From the NCBI GenBank assembly GCA_002501065.1, contig DLRK01000189.1:1-39225 (forward strand): 39,225 nucleotides of DNA, written 5' to 3'. Below are positions 23,649-32,600 of this stretch, piece by piece; the stretch's first letter is position 1, and the number at the start of each line of letters is the position of its first letter. The notes beneath the pieces are model-generated. The model made no database searches. It saw only the letters and a program-made list of their open reading frames with translations, and was not told the origin of the DNA. Position numbers and translations under genes: made by a program. The stretch is from Akkermansiaceae bacterium UBA7890 (GTDB lineage: Bacteria; Verrucomicrobiota; Verrucomicrobiia; Verrucomicrobiales; Akkermansiaceae).

Positions 23649-25094
23649 TCAGGAGAACAGCCCGGCCATGGGCTTCCCGTGATAGAGGAAGTTGGGACGT
23701 TGTTCGGTGTCGTACCACTTGATGCTGGGGGGCAGACCCAGGGAGTCGTAAATGGTGGCGGCCAGATCTTCCGGCTTCTGGGGATCACTGGCAGGGAATT
23801 CTCCCTTCTGGTCGGAGGAACCGATGACGCGCCCACCCTCTACGCCGCCCCCGGCGAAGAAAACGGTCTGGACCGCACCCCAGTGATCGCGGCCGGGAAG
23901 CTTGGCCTTGGGGATCTTGAAGATGCGCGGAGTGCGGCCGAACTCGCTGGCCATCACCACGAGGGTGTCCTCCAGCAGGCCGCGTTCATCGAGGTCATCA
24001 AGAAGGGCCGAGACGGCTCGGTCCATGGGGGGAAGGAGGTGGTTCTTGAGATTGGGAAAGGCGGCCTGGTGAGTGTCCCAGGCTTCATTGTTGCCGAGGT
24101 TGACCTGCACCAGACGCACTCCGGCCTCGACCAGTTGGCGGGCGAGAAGCAGGGACCAACCGAAGGAATTCCGGCCATAGCGCTCCTGTAATGCGGAATC
24201 GGCGGAGTGGACATCAAAGGCATCCTTGACGGTGGGGTCCAGCAGGAGGTTGGCCGCCATCTCCTGGTAGCGGTCGAGTTGATGGGTCTCGCCGGCCTTC
24301 TCGAGGTGAACGCTCTGCTGATTGAGATTTTCAAGGAGGCTCACCCGATCGCGCAGGCGGCGAAAGTCCAACCCCTCCGGGAGCGAAAAGGTGGGAGAAT
24401 CGAAGCTGTGTTTGCTGCCGTCCTCTTTTCCCCGGGCGTGGTGGAAGAGGTAGTCCGGATAGGCACCGTATGAGTTCGGGTCAAACCGGGAGGCTTCAAT
24501 CCAGAACGGCTCCTTCCTGGCACCCAGTCGACCGGCAAACTGCCCGGGAATGATGCGGCCGGTGCGATGCTTGATCTTGTCGGGGAGAATAATTGCGGGC
24601 GGGAGGTTGCCACGTCGGGGAAGCAGTTCGTTTGTCAGGGCTGCGAGGGATGGCCAATCGCTCTCCTGTGGCTTGCTGGGGCTGAAGTTGGGCGGTATTT
24701 CGCTGCGCCCGGTGAGCATGATGTGATGTCCCTGCGAGTGCTCGTTCGAGGGGTGGGTCAGAGAGCGGCAGAGCGACCACATCTCACTGCGCCTGGCCAG
24801 TCCGGGGAGGTGTTCGCAGATCTGGAGGCCCGGGGTTCTGGTTCTGATGGGATTGAACTCCCCACGGATCTCGCGAGGGGCCTCCGGCTTCATGTCGAAG
24901 GACTCGTGCTGGGCGAGTCCACCGGACAGGAAGATGTAAATGACGTTCCGGGCCCTGGCGCTGCTGGTGGTGGTCTCTGTGGCTGCCAGCGAGCGGATCA
25001 GCCCCAGGTGGTTCATCCCCAGGCCCATGAGGCCGATGGAACCCGCCTGCAGGACGGTGCGGCGGGAGGGATGATAATGCGGAAGTCGGGACAT
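23649..25094 (-). CDS. DUF1501 domain-containing protein (Tat-type signal)
   Basis: A 481-residue exported DUF1501 protein with a short twin-arginine-type signal (SRRTVLQAGS, residues 10-19). Signatures: 'YIFLSGGLAQHESFDMKP', 'EAWDTHQAAFPNLKNH', 'ASEFGRTPRIFK' and 'GRDHWGAVQTVFFAGGG', which hold the metal-binding Asp/His residues expected in an alkaline-phosphatase-fold domain. The usual Asp-Thr-Trp pattern after GGxxxx is replaced by HESFDMKP. It is separated by 192 bp from the next DUF1501 gene on the same strand and has no adjacent PSD1 partner of its own, although the PSD1 gene two genes upstream could serve both. It converges on the DUF502 gene with a 73-bp gap. Confidence 0.92.
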   Translation of the reverse strand: MSRLPHYHPSRRTVLQAGSIGLMGLGMNHLGLIRSLAATETTTSSARARNVIYIFLSGGLAQHESFDMKPEAPREIRGEFNPIRTRTPGLQICEHLPGLARRSEMWSLCRSLTHPSNEHSQGHHIMLTGRSEIPPNFSPSKPQESDWPSLAALTNELLPRRGNLPPAIILPDKIKHRTGRIIPGQFAGRLGARKEPFWIEASRFDPNSYGAYPDYLFHHARGKEDGSKHSFDSPTFSLPEGLDFRRLRDRVSLLENLNQQSVHLEKAGETHQLDRYQEMAANLLLDPTVKDAFDVHSADSALQERYGRNSFGWSLLLARQLVEAGVRLVQVNLGNNEAWDTHQAAFPNLKNHLLPPMDRAVSALLDDLDERGLLEDTLVVMASEFGRTPRIFKIPKAKLPGRDHWGAVQTVFFAGGGVEGGRVIGSSDQKGEFPASDPQKPEDLAATIYDSLGLPPSIKWYDTEQRPNFLYHGKPMAGLFS

Positions 25095-25286
25095 GTCCGC
25101 GAAGGAGATTCTGCAGTATCGATCGGGGAAGGAGGAGTGTAAAGCTGAGAAGGGAGGTCAGTGAGTCGCCGGCAGGAAACAGTTTCCAGTCCGGGATCTG
25201 CCCGGTCTGTTCAATGGCGGCTTATTCCGGCCGTGACCATGACCGGGATGGGTGGTGTCCGGCGGAGGCCTGCCCTCCGGCAATCT

Positions 25287-26783
25287 TCACGTGAGGATGT
25301 CCTTCAGGATCTGGCCGTGGATATCAGTGAGGCGGAAGTCGCGTCCCTGGTAGCGGTAGGTGAGGCGACGGTGGTCGATACCCAGAAGATGCAGGATGGT
25401 GGCGTTGCGGTCGTGGATGTGCATGGTGCCGGGGGTCCACTTGTCTTTCTCGGGCTTGGGTAACATGGGGGTTCCGTCCGGGTTGGCGATGTTGTAGCCG
25501 TAGTCATCGCTCTTCCCGTAGGTGATGCCGGGCTTGATGCCGCCACCGGCCATCCAGGTGGTGAAGCAGCGGGGGTGATGGTCGCGTCCGTAGTTTTCCC
25601 GGGTGAGTTTGCCCTGGCAGTAGGCGGTGCGTCCGAATTCGCCACCCCAGACCACCAGGGTTTCGTCGAGCATCCCCCGTTGCTTCAAGTCTGTGATGAG
25701 GGCGTAGCAGGCGCGGTCGATGTCCCTGCACTGTGATTCGTGTTCGCGGGGCAGGCCGCCGTGGGCATCCCATCCGCGGTGGAAAATCTGGATGTTGCGC
25801 ACTCCCCGCTCGGCGAGTCGCCGGGCATTGAGACAGCAGGCAGCGAAGGTGCCACCCTGTCGTGCCTCCTCGCCGTAGAGCTCGAAGGTCTTGTCGTTTT
25901 CCTTGCTGAGGTCCATCAGTTCGGGAACGGAAGTCTGCATGCGGAAGGCCATTTCGTGCTGCTTGATGCGGGCCAGCGTTTCGGGATCCAGGAACTTCTG
26001 GTGCTGGCTCCTGTTGAGGGCGGCAAGGGTGTCGAGCTGGGCGCGGCGATCCTCGCGTGAGATGCCCTTGGGGTTGCTGAGGTAGAGGACAGGATCGCCC
26101 TGGCTGCGAAGGAGCACACCCTGGTGTTCAGCAGGCAGGAAGCCTGGACCCCAGAGACGGTTGAAGAGGCTTTGCTCGGGGAAGCTGCTCCTGGCATGCA
26201 TGACAATGTAGCCGGGGAGGTCCTCGTTCATGCTGCCCAGTCCGTAGCTGAGCCAGGCACCCAGGCTGGGGCGACCGGGGACCTGGCTGCCGGTCTGGAT
26301 GTAGGTGATGGCAGGATCGTGGTTGATGGCCTCGGTAAAGGTGCTGTTCACCACGCAGAGTTCCTTGGCCACCTTGGCGGTGTTGGAAAGGAGTTCGCTG
26401 ACCCAGACACCCTTCTGGTTGTTTTCGTGCTTGGTAAACTTGTATTTGGAAGGACAGACCGGGAGGGTCTTCTGCCCGGCGGTCATTCCGGTGACCCGCT
26501 GCCCGTCTCGGATATGCTCGGGCAGGTCCTGCCCGAACATCTCATGCATCTTGGGCTTATAGTCCCAGGTGTCGTGGTGGCTTGGGCCACCGCTCATGAA
26601 AAGGTAGATGACGCGCTTGGCAGTGGCACGGTGGTGGATTCCGCCGTTGAGATCGGCTTTTTCCCCGGCAGCCAGCAATTCGTGGGGCAGCATCTGAGCC
26701 ATGGCCGCGGTGCCCAGGCCTAGTGCCGAGCGCCCAAAGAGCTGGCGTCGCGTGAGGGAGAGTTGGTGGTCGTGAAGATTCAT
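25287..26783 (-). CDS. DUF1501 domain-containing protein, PSD1 partner
   Basis: A 498-residue DUF1501 protein, the most canonical of the three in the window. The N-terminus carries a twin-arginine-like motif, TRRQLFGRSA (residues 11-20). Then come 'YLFMSGGPSHHDTWDYKP', 'GWDAHGGLPREHESQ', 'WGGEFGRTAYCQG' and 'NYGRDHHPRCFTTWMAGGG', the standard DUF1501 blocks. It begins 42 bp after the stop of the PSD1-cytochrome gene on the same strand, the usual PVC gene order, and is almost certainly cotranscribed with it. Function is unproven; export and the phosphatase/sulfatase fold suggest a hydrolase of a polymer or its side groups. Similarity to the DUF1501 at 10354-11826 looks like that of ordinary paralogues, not a recent duplicate. 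Confidence 0.94.
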   Translation of the reverse strand: MNLHDHQLSLTRRQLFGRSALGLGTAAMAQMLPHELLAAGEKADLNGGIHHRATAKRVIYLFMSGGPSHHDTWDYKPKMHEMFGQDLPEHIRDGQRVTGMTAGQKTLPVCPSKYKFTKHENNQKGVWVSELLSNTAKVAKELCVVNSTFTEAINHDPAITYIQTGSQVPGRPSLGAWLSYGLGSMNEDLPGYIVMHARSSFPEQSLFNRLWGPGFLPAEHQGVLLRSQGDPVLYLSNPKGISREDRRAQLDTLAALNRSQHQKFLDPETLARIKQHEMAFRMQTSVPELMDLSKENDKTFELYGEEARQGGTFAACCLNARRLAERGVRNIQIFHRGWDAHGGLPREHESQCRDIDRACYALITDLKQRGMLDETLVVWGGEFGRTAYCQGKLTRENYGRDHHPRCFTTWMAGGGIKPGITYGKSDDYGYNIANPDGTPMLPKPEKDKWTPGTMHIHDRNATILHLLGIDHRRLTYRYQGRDFRLTDIHGQILKDILT

Positions 26784-26825
26784 GTCAGGGCACGGTTTTC
26801 AGTTTTGGGAGTGCGGGCGGGAGAG

Positions 26826-29294
26826 TTAGTAGAGCAGGAGAGCCACATCGCTTGCCAGGACCGTAGTCGCGACCTGGCTCCAGGCCGCCACCTCGGCGGG
26901 GTCGAGCGCCTCGTTGCGGGGCGCATCGCCGGTGGCGAGAAGGGCAAGGGCGTCTTCCTTCACTGATTGGTAGCGGCCCTGCATCCTCTTCAGCAGAGCG
27001 GTGCAGGCCTTGCGTTCGGCATCGCGGGGCGGTCGACTGGCCACCAGGGTGAAGAGGAGGTCCAGTCGACTGTCGTTGTCCCTGGCTTCGGTGATAAGGC
27101 GCTCCGCCAGCTTGCGGGACATCTCAATGCGCTGCGTTTCATTGAGGAGACCCAGTGACTGCAGGGAGGTGTTTGTGCGCGAGCGGCGCACACAGCTCGA
27201 CTCACGGTCAGGAGCGTCAAAGAGGATCATCATGGGGTGAGGGCTGGTGCGTTTCCAGTAAACGTAGAGGCTGCGGCGGTAGAGCTTGCTCCCCTTGTCG
27301 GCGACGTAGTTCTTGGTGTTGCTTGCAGGGTGCATGAGAGCCTTCCAGAGGCCGGCGGGCTGGTAGGGTTTCACGCCTTCCCCACCCATGTGCCCGTCGA
27401 GGAGTTTGCTGGACCAGAGGGCCATGTCACGAATGACCTCTGCATCGAGGCGGTAGCTGGGGCCCCGGGCATACCAGAGGTTTTCGGAATCTTCGAAGGC
27501 GCCCTTGCGGTGGGCGGATTGCTGTTTGAAGGTTCTGCTGGTGAGGATGAGGCGGAGCAGGTGCTGCAGATCCCAATCGTTTTCCTGCAGTTCGACCGCG
27601 AGCCAGTCGAGCAGTTCCGGGTGGGTCGGGTGCTTGCCCTGGAGACCGAAGTCCTCAGGTGAGCGCACGATGGCCTCGCCGAAGATCCGTTGCCAGATGC
27701 GGTTGACGAGAACGCGGCTGACGAGCGGATTGTCACGAGAGATGAGCCACTGGGCGAGTCCGAGGCGATTGCGCTGGGCGCCCTTGGGAAGTGTTCCCAT
27801 GGCCGAAGGGATATCGGGGTGCACCGATTCGCCAACAGGGCGGTCATACTCGCCGCGCAGGAGCATCTTGGTAGGACGAGGTTTGTCCAGTTCACGGGCC
27901 ACGAGGGTGGAAGTGAAGCGCTTCTCTGATTCGTTGAAGCGTTTGGCCAGGGTTGAGGCCTTCTGATGGAGCGGTGAATCCTTGAAAGGACCTTTGGGGT
28001 CTGCAACCCGGTTCAGGTTGTCACGGGCCGGGGCCTTCTCCCACCTCTCCTTCTCCGCACCGGTCAGGAGGCTGGCGTGCTGACTGGCCACTTCCTCAAG
28101 GAGTCCCTTGCGTTCCGAGGTCAATCCTTCCCACTCATCCCAGGCTTTCTGATCAGCGGGAACCTTCATGACCGGCCCGTAGTCGTATTTGTTGCCATCC
28201 ATGGGGGACTCCGAAGTGGAATTGAAGAAGGCGAGGAGCTGGTAATACTCCGTCTGCGAGATGGGGTCGTATTTGTGGCTGTGACAACGGGCACAGGACA
28301 TGGTCATGCCAAGGAGGATGGTGCTGAGTGTCTCGGTGCGATCGAAATTGTTCTTGCACTGGAACTCGGCCGGGATGGCTCCGCCCTCTGCGGTGGTGGG
28401 GTTCATGCGGACGAAGCCAGTGGCCACGTTCTGTTCGATGGAGGGATTGGGCAGGAGATCACCGGCCAGTTGCCAGAGGATGAAGTCGTCGAGCGGGAGG
28501 TTCTTGTTGAATGCGCGGACCACCCAGTCGCGATAGGGATAGATGCCGCGCCTGTTGTCGAGGTGGAGTCCATGGGTGTCGCCGTAGCGTACGGCGTCGA
28601 GCCAATAGCGGGCCTGATGCTCTCCGTAACGCGGGCTTTGCATGATCCTGTCGAGGAAGCGGGGATAGGCGTCGGCTTTGTCGTCGGCAAGGAAAGTGGC
28701 GAGGTCAGCTGGTTCCGGGGGGAGGCCAGTCAGGGTAAGAGCGGCCCGCCGGGCGAGGGTGGCGCGATCAGCCTCCGGGGCGAAACCCACCTTGCCACCG
28801 GATTTTTCCTTGAGCCTGGCTTCCACGAAGCGATCGATGGGGCCGTGTGAAGTGGTGCCCTTGGGCGGATCGGTGCGTCGGGGCAGGACGAAGGCCCAGT
28901 GCCTGGCGTAGGTTCCTCCCTCCTTCACCCACTGGATCAGGATCTTCCGTTCGGCATCGGACAGTTGCTTCTCGGCATCCTCCGGCGGCATGGGGTCTTC
29001 CTTGTCGTGAAGTCGCACGAGCATCTCGCTCTCGGCGGGATCCTTGGGATCGATAGCGTGATAGCCGTCGCGGTCAGCGGTGGCATGCTCGTAGGAATCG
29101 AGACGGAGCCGGTTCTTTTTCTTGGTGTCCGGTCCGTGGCAGACGAAGCACTTGTTGGAGAGAATGGGGAGAACCTCCCGGGCGAAGTCGATCTCCTGGC
29201 CCAGGGTGGCGGAGGGGACGGTGAAGATGAGGGCGGCGAGCAATAAGGCGCCCTGGCGGGAGCCCATGAGCAAAAGCAGGATTGGAAATCTCAT
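26826..29294 (-). CDS. PSD1 protein with planctomycete cytochrome C (PSCyt1) domain
   Basis: An 822-residue exported protein (signal peptide about residues 8-32, ending LGQ). Domains: PSCyt1 at about 34-125 with the haem motif CFVCHGP at 49-55 and the probable distal Met in 'DPMPPEDAEKQLSDAE'; DUF1549 at about 150-350 with 'LARRAALTLTGLPPEPADL', 'YGEHQARYWLDAVRYGDTHG' and the CARCHSHKYDP segment near residue 335; and DUF1553 at about 520-800 with 'LAQWLISRDNPLVSRVLVN' and 'PEDFGLQGKHPTHPELLDWL'. In contrast to the PSD1 at 11823-14432 it has the N-terminal haem domain and no CBM-like insert. It is followed by its DUF1501 partner after 42 bp. Periplasmic redox-linked degradation is the usual speculation. 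Confidence 0.95.
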   Translation of the reverse strand: MRFPILLLLMGSRQGALLLAALIFTVPSATLGQEIDFAREVLPILSNKCFVCHGPDTKKKNRLRLDSYEHATADRDGYHAIDPKDPAESEMLVRLHDKEDPMPPEDAEKQLSDAERKILIQWVKEGGTYARHWAFVLPRRTDPPKGTTSHGPIDRFVEARLKEKSGGKVGFAPEADRATLARRAALTLTGLPPEPADLATFLADDKADAYPRFLDRIMQSPRYGEHQARYWLDAVRYGDTHGLHLDNRRGIYPYRDWVVRAFNKNLPLDDFILWQLAGDLLPNPSIEQNVATGFVRMNPTTAEGGAIPAEFQCKNNFDRTETLSTILLGMTMSCARCHSHKYDPISQTEYYQLLAFFNSTSESPMDGNKYDYGPVMKVPADQKAWDEWEGLTSERKGLLEEVASQHASLLTGAEKERWEKAPARDNLNRVADPKGPFKDSPLHQKASTLAKRFNESEKRFTSTLVARELDKPRPTKMLLRGEYDRPVGESVHPDIPSAMGTLPKGAQRNRLGLAQWLISRDNPLVSRVLVNRIWQRIFGEAIVRSPEDFGLQGKHPTHPELLDWLAVELQENDWDLQHLLRLILTSRTFKQQSAHRKGAFEDSENLWYARGPSYRLDAEVIRDMALWSSKLLDGHMGGEGVKPYQPAGLWKALMHPASNTKNYVADKGSKLYRRSLYVYWKRTSPHPMMILFDAPDRESSCVRRSRTNTSLQSLGLLNETQRIEMSRKLAERLITEARDNDSRLDLLFTLVASRPPRDAERKACTALLKRMQGRYQSVKEDALALLATGDAPRNEALDPAEVAAWSQVATTVLASDVALLLY

Positions 29295-29645
29295 GACAGG
29301 GAGCGGAGCCGGTCGGTCTTCCGCGTGCTTGGTGTTAAAGGATCCCTATCTCATCTCAACCCGAATTTGCCAGGTCACTCGTTCACGTGGGTCATGGGTG
29401 GAGAGAAAGGGGTGCCTGCCAAACTTGTTTTTCTTCAGGCTATTACAAGAAATCCTTGCGGGAGGGGAGTGGATGAGTGACAGGTAGACTGGCCCCGATC
29501 CGGCTTGAAAGATTGTTCGAAAGAACAATTCCCGAACCGGTCCTCTTTCCACCTTTACATAAGGGTTTGTCCGGAAAGGATGAATGTCGAGGCCACTGGG
29601 CGGCCGAAACCCATTACCCCCCTTTTTTTAGAGGATCCCAGAAAG
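29295..29645. promoter_or_regulatory. Divergent intergenic region upstream of the first LTD/CotH gene
   Basis: This 351-bp region separates the minus-strand PSD1 gene from the plus-strand LTD/CotH gene. I see no gene in it: the open frame of the downstream gene extends back to a TTG at 29505, but the stretch before the ATG at 29646 encodes no signal peptide and has no coding-like content. The notable structure is the palindrome at 29512-29529, listed separately. The last 30 bases before the ATG include a T-tract (around 29626-29632) and a purine-rich AGAAAG just ahead of the start. Confidence 0.6.
29514..29527. promoter_or_regulatory. Candidate LexA box (TGTTC-N4-GAACA)
   Basis: TGTTCGAAAGAACA is a perfect inverted repeat, extending to 7-bp arms (ATTGTTC / GAACAAT, 29512-29529) around GAAA. 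It exactly fits the TGTTC-N4-GAACA form that I recall as the Verrucomicrobia LexA-binding motif. It lies 118 bases before the ATG at 29646 and 219 bases from the divergent PSD1 start. As RNA it would also form a 7-bp hairpin with a GNRA tetraloop, which is a competing explanation. Confidence 0.5.
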
Positions 29646-32600
29646 ATGAAACGTTCCCTAGCGATCACCATATCGTTCCTTTGTGCCCCCCTGGTCACGC
29701 AGTCCCTTTGGGCCGAGCAGGTTGTCATCCGGGAGATCATGTATCACCCGCAGATGGTTCCGGAGGGCGAGACGCCACTTCCGGAATTCATCGAAATCGA
29801 GAATTTGACCTCTACCGTCTTTGATATGGCGGAATGGGAGGTGACGGGGGGTGTCAGTTACACCTTCCCCGGATTCGATCCCGGCGCCGCCACGGATTCC
29901 TTCCTTATCGGCCGACGGAAGATCGTGGTGTGTGAGGGTGATCCTGCCGCCTTCCGCGCCGCCTACGGCGTATCGGAAGCGATCCAGGTGTTCGGCCCAT
30001 GGGCTGGTAACCTGGACAACGCGGGTGAGCGGGTCACGTTGCGGGACAAGAACGGAGTTATCATGGCGTCGGTGCGCTACGACGACGAATACCCCTGGGA
30101 AGTTGCTCCCGACGGTGCGGGACACAGCCTGGTCCTGACCGATACCGAGCGCGCTATCGATGACTACCGGAGCTGGGGTTCCAGTTCAAGGGTGGGAGGA
30201 TTTCCCGGCAACTCCGACAGCGCGGTGGTTTCCTCGCTCTTCATCAATGAGGTGCATTTCGACGGGGATGGGGATGTCGACTGGATTGAAATCCACAACA
30301 GCTCCCCGACACCCCAGAGTGTGGATGGTTTCTTCCTGAGCGGGGCACGGGGCTTTGGCGACAAGGTGAATATCTCCGGATCAGTGCCGGGGAATGGCTT
30401 TCTCAGCTTCGATGTGGGGTTCTCCAACAACAGTGTGGCCTTCCTCGTCGATGCCAACAATGTAGTGCGTAGCGCGGTGGATTATGACCGGGATACGGGG
30501 CGTGACCACGCTGCGGCTTATCCCGATGGCTCGAACGATTTTTACTCCTCTGCCCAGGGAAGCCGGGATGCTCCGAATAATCCGGATCGCGAGACCGGGG
30601 TGGTCATTAACGAGCTCATGGTAGAGCCGCCCTCCGGGCATCGTGATGGTGAGTTCATCGAGCTTTACAACAAGGGAGGTTCCGGCGTGGACATGAGCGA
30701 CTGGCGGATCTCGGAGGGAGTGAGCTTCCGCTTTCCGGATGGGGCTGTGATCGACCCCGGCGAGCATGTCATCATTGCCGCCAATCAGCGCATTACCGGG
30801 GCAGCCTTCCCGCAGGCCCGCATCATCGGGCAATACAGCGGCAGCCTGAACAATAACAACGAACTCCTCCGCATCGAGGATGCCTGGGGCAACCTGGTGG
30901 ACGAGGTCCACTATCATACCGGCGGTGACTGGCCCGAGAAAGCGGGCGGCCTCGGCAGTTCCCTCGAACTGCGTCATCCGGAGATGGACAACTCCGTCCC
31001 CACTGCCTGGAGGGATTCCGACGAGTCACAGAAGGGAGAGTGGACGAGCTTTGCCATCACTGACCGCTACGACCGGTTGCGGACGATGGGTCAGGAGAGC
31101 AGCTACAAGGAGTTGCACATGCATGGCGTGGGCGATTGCCAGATCGCAATGCGGGGCATGAATTTTTCCGTGAGGGGGGTGGGACCCAATCTGCTGCCGA
31201 GCAACGGGGAGCGGGTCAGCAACAACGGTCAGGGATCAACCGGATGGCTCTGCCAGGGGACCCATTACCTCAGCCACATGGAGGGACGTGAGTTTCATCT
31301 TGTCTCGACTGGTCACGGGGACATCAAGGCCAACCGGGTGGAGATCGACGTGACCGGGATGAACAGATCGGATTCCCTGACGTTTGCGTGCGAGGCCCGG
31401 TGGGTCTACGGAAAACCCACCGTGATCGTGCACAGCTGGGACCGTTCCTTCGGTGGGGTGCTGCATCTGCCCGTGCCCAGGAATCTGGGAACCGCGGGAG
31501 CACCCAACTCGGCGCTGATTTCCTCAGCCGTGCCTACCCTGAGCGGGCTCATTCATAGTCCGGCTGTTCCGCGTGGCAATCCGGTGGAGGTCACAGTGAA
31601 AGTGGATTCTGCCACCGCCCCCACCGTCAACCTGCGCCATCGTCTCGACAGCACGAACCAGAATTCGTCCTGGAGCACGACCCTCATGGTGGATGATGGC
31701 ACCAACGGCGACAACGTGCCGGGAGACGGAATCTATACGGCCACCCTGGACCAGTACACCTCGGATGGCACGATTGCACAGTTCTACGTGGAGACCGACA
31801 ATGGGAGCGGAGATGCCACCGTGATGCCGAGTCTGGCGCCGACCCGACCAGCCATGTTCATTGTTGATACCACCCCAGTCCCACGGGATCTGCGGAGCCA
31901 GCGTTTCGTTCTGTCTGCCCGCAGCGTGCAGGCCCTGGGGAATACGGGACAGGGTTCCTCCTTCAACTATGCCTTTCCCCGCCTCTCCAACCAGTTCTTC
32001 AACTGTACCTTCATCGCCAACGAGCGACACATCATCTACAATGCCGAGTTTCGCAAGGCCGGGAGTCCGTGGCAGCGCTCCGACGGCTTCAGCACCTCGC
32101 AGGGCAAGAGCCTCAAGTGGAAGAGTCCCCGGGACAGGCGTTACCGGGGTTGGTCCCGTCGTGCGATCGATGACGACCCGGTGGCAGGTCGGTCTCACAA
32201 CAACCGCCTGGCGCGCTACTGGCTCTATCTCCTCGGGCATCCCTCGAACGAAAACGAGTTCATTCGAATCGTGATCAACAACGGACCGCCGATGATCCGG
32301 GAAGACGTGGAGACCAACGCCAACGATTTCCTGAAACGCAACTGGGAGCAGGGAGAGAAGGGGGAACTCTACCGTATCGATGACAAGTGGTGGTTCGACG
32401 ACGGTTGGGGCCGCGCCCAGGAAAATGCCGACTGGGGAGTGGACGGTCGCAGTGTTGAACCCAACATGTACCACGCCGAGTGGATGAAACGTTCCCGGGA
32501 GGATGAATACGATTACGGGTCCTTCCTCAACTGGATCTTTTCGGTGGGACAGAACCGCTTCACCCGCGAGGAAATCGAGCGCATGGCGGACATCGACATG

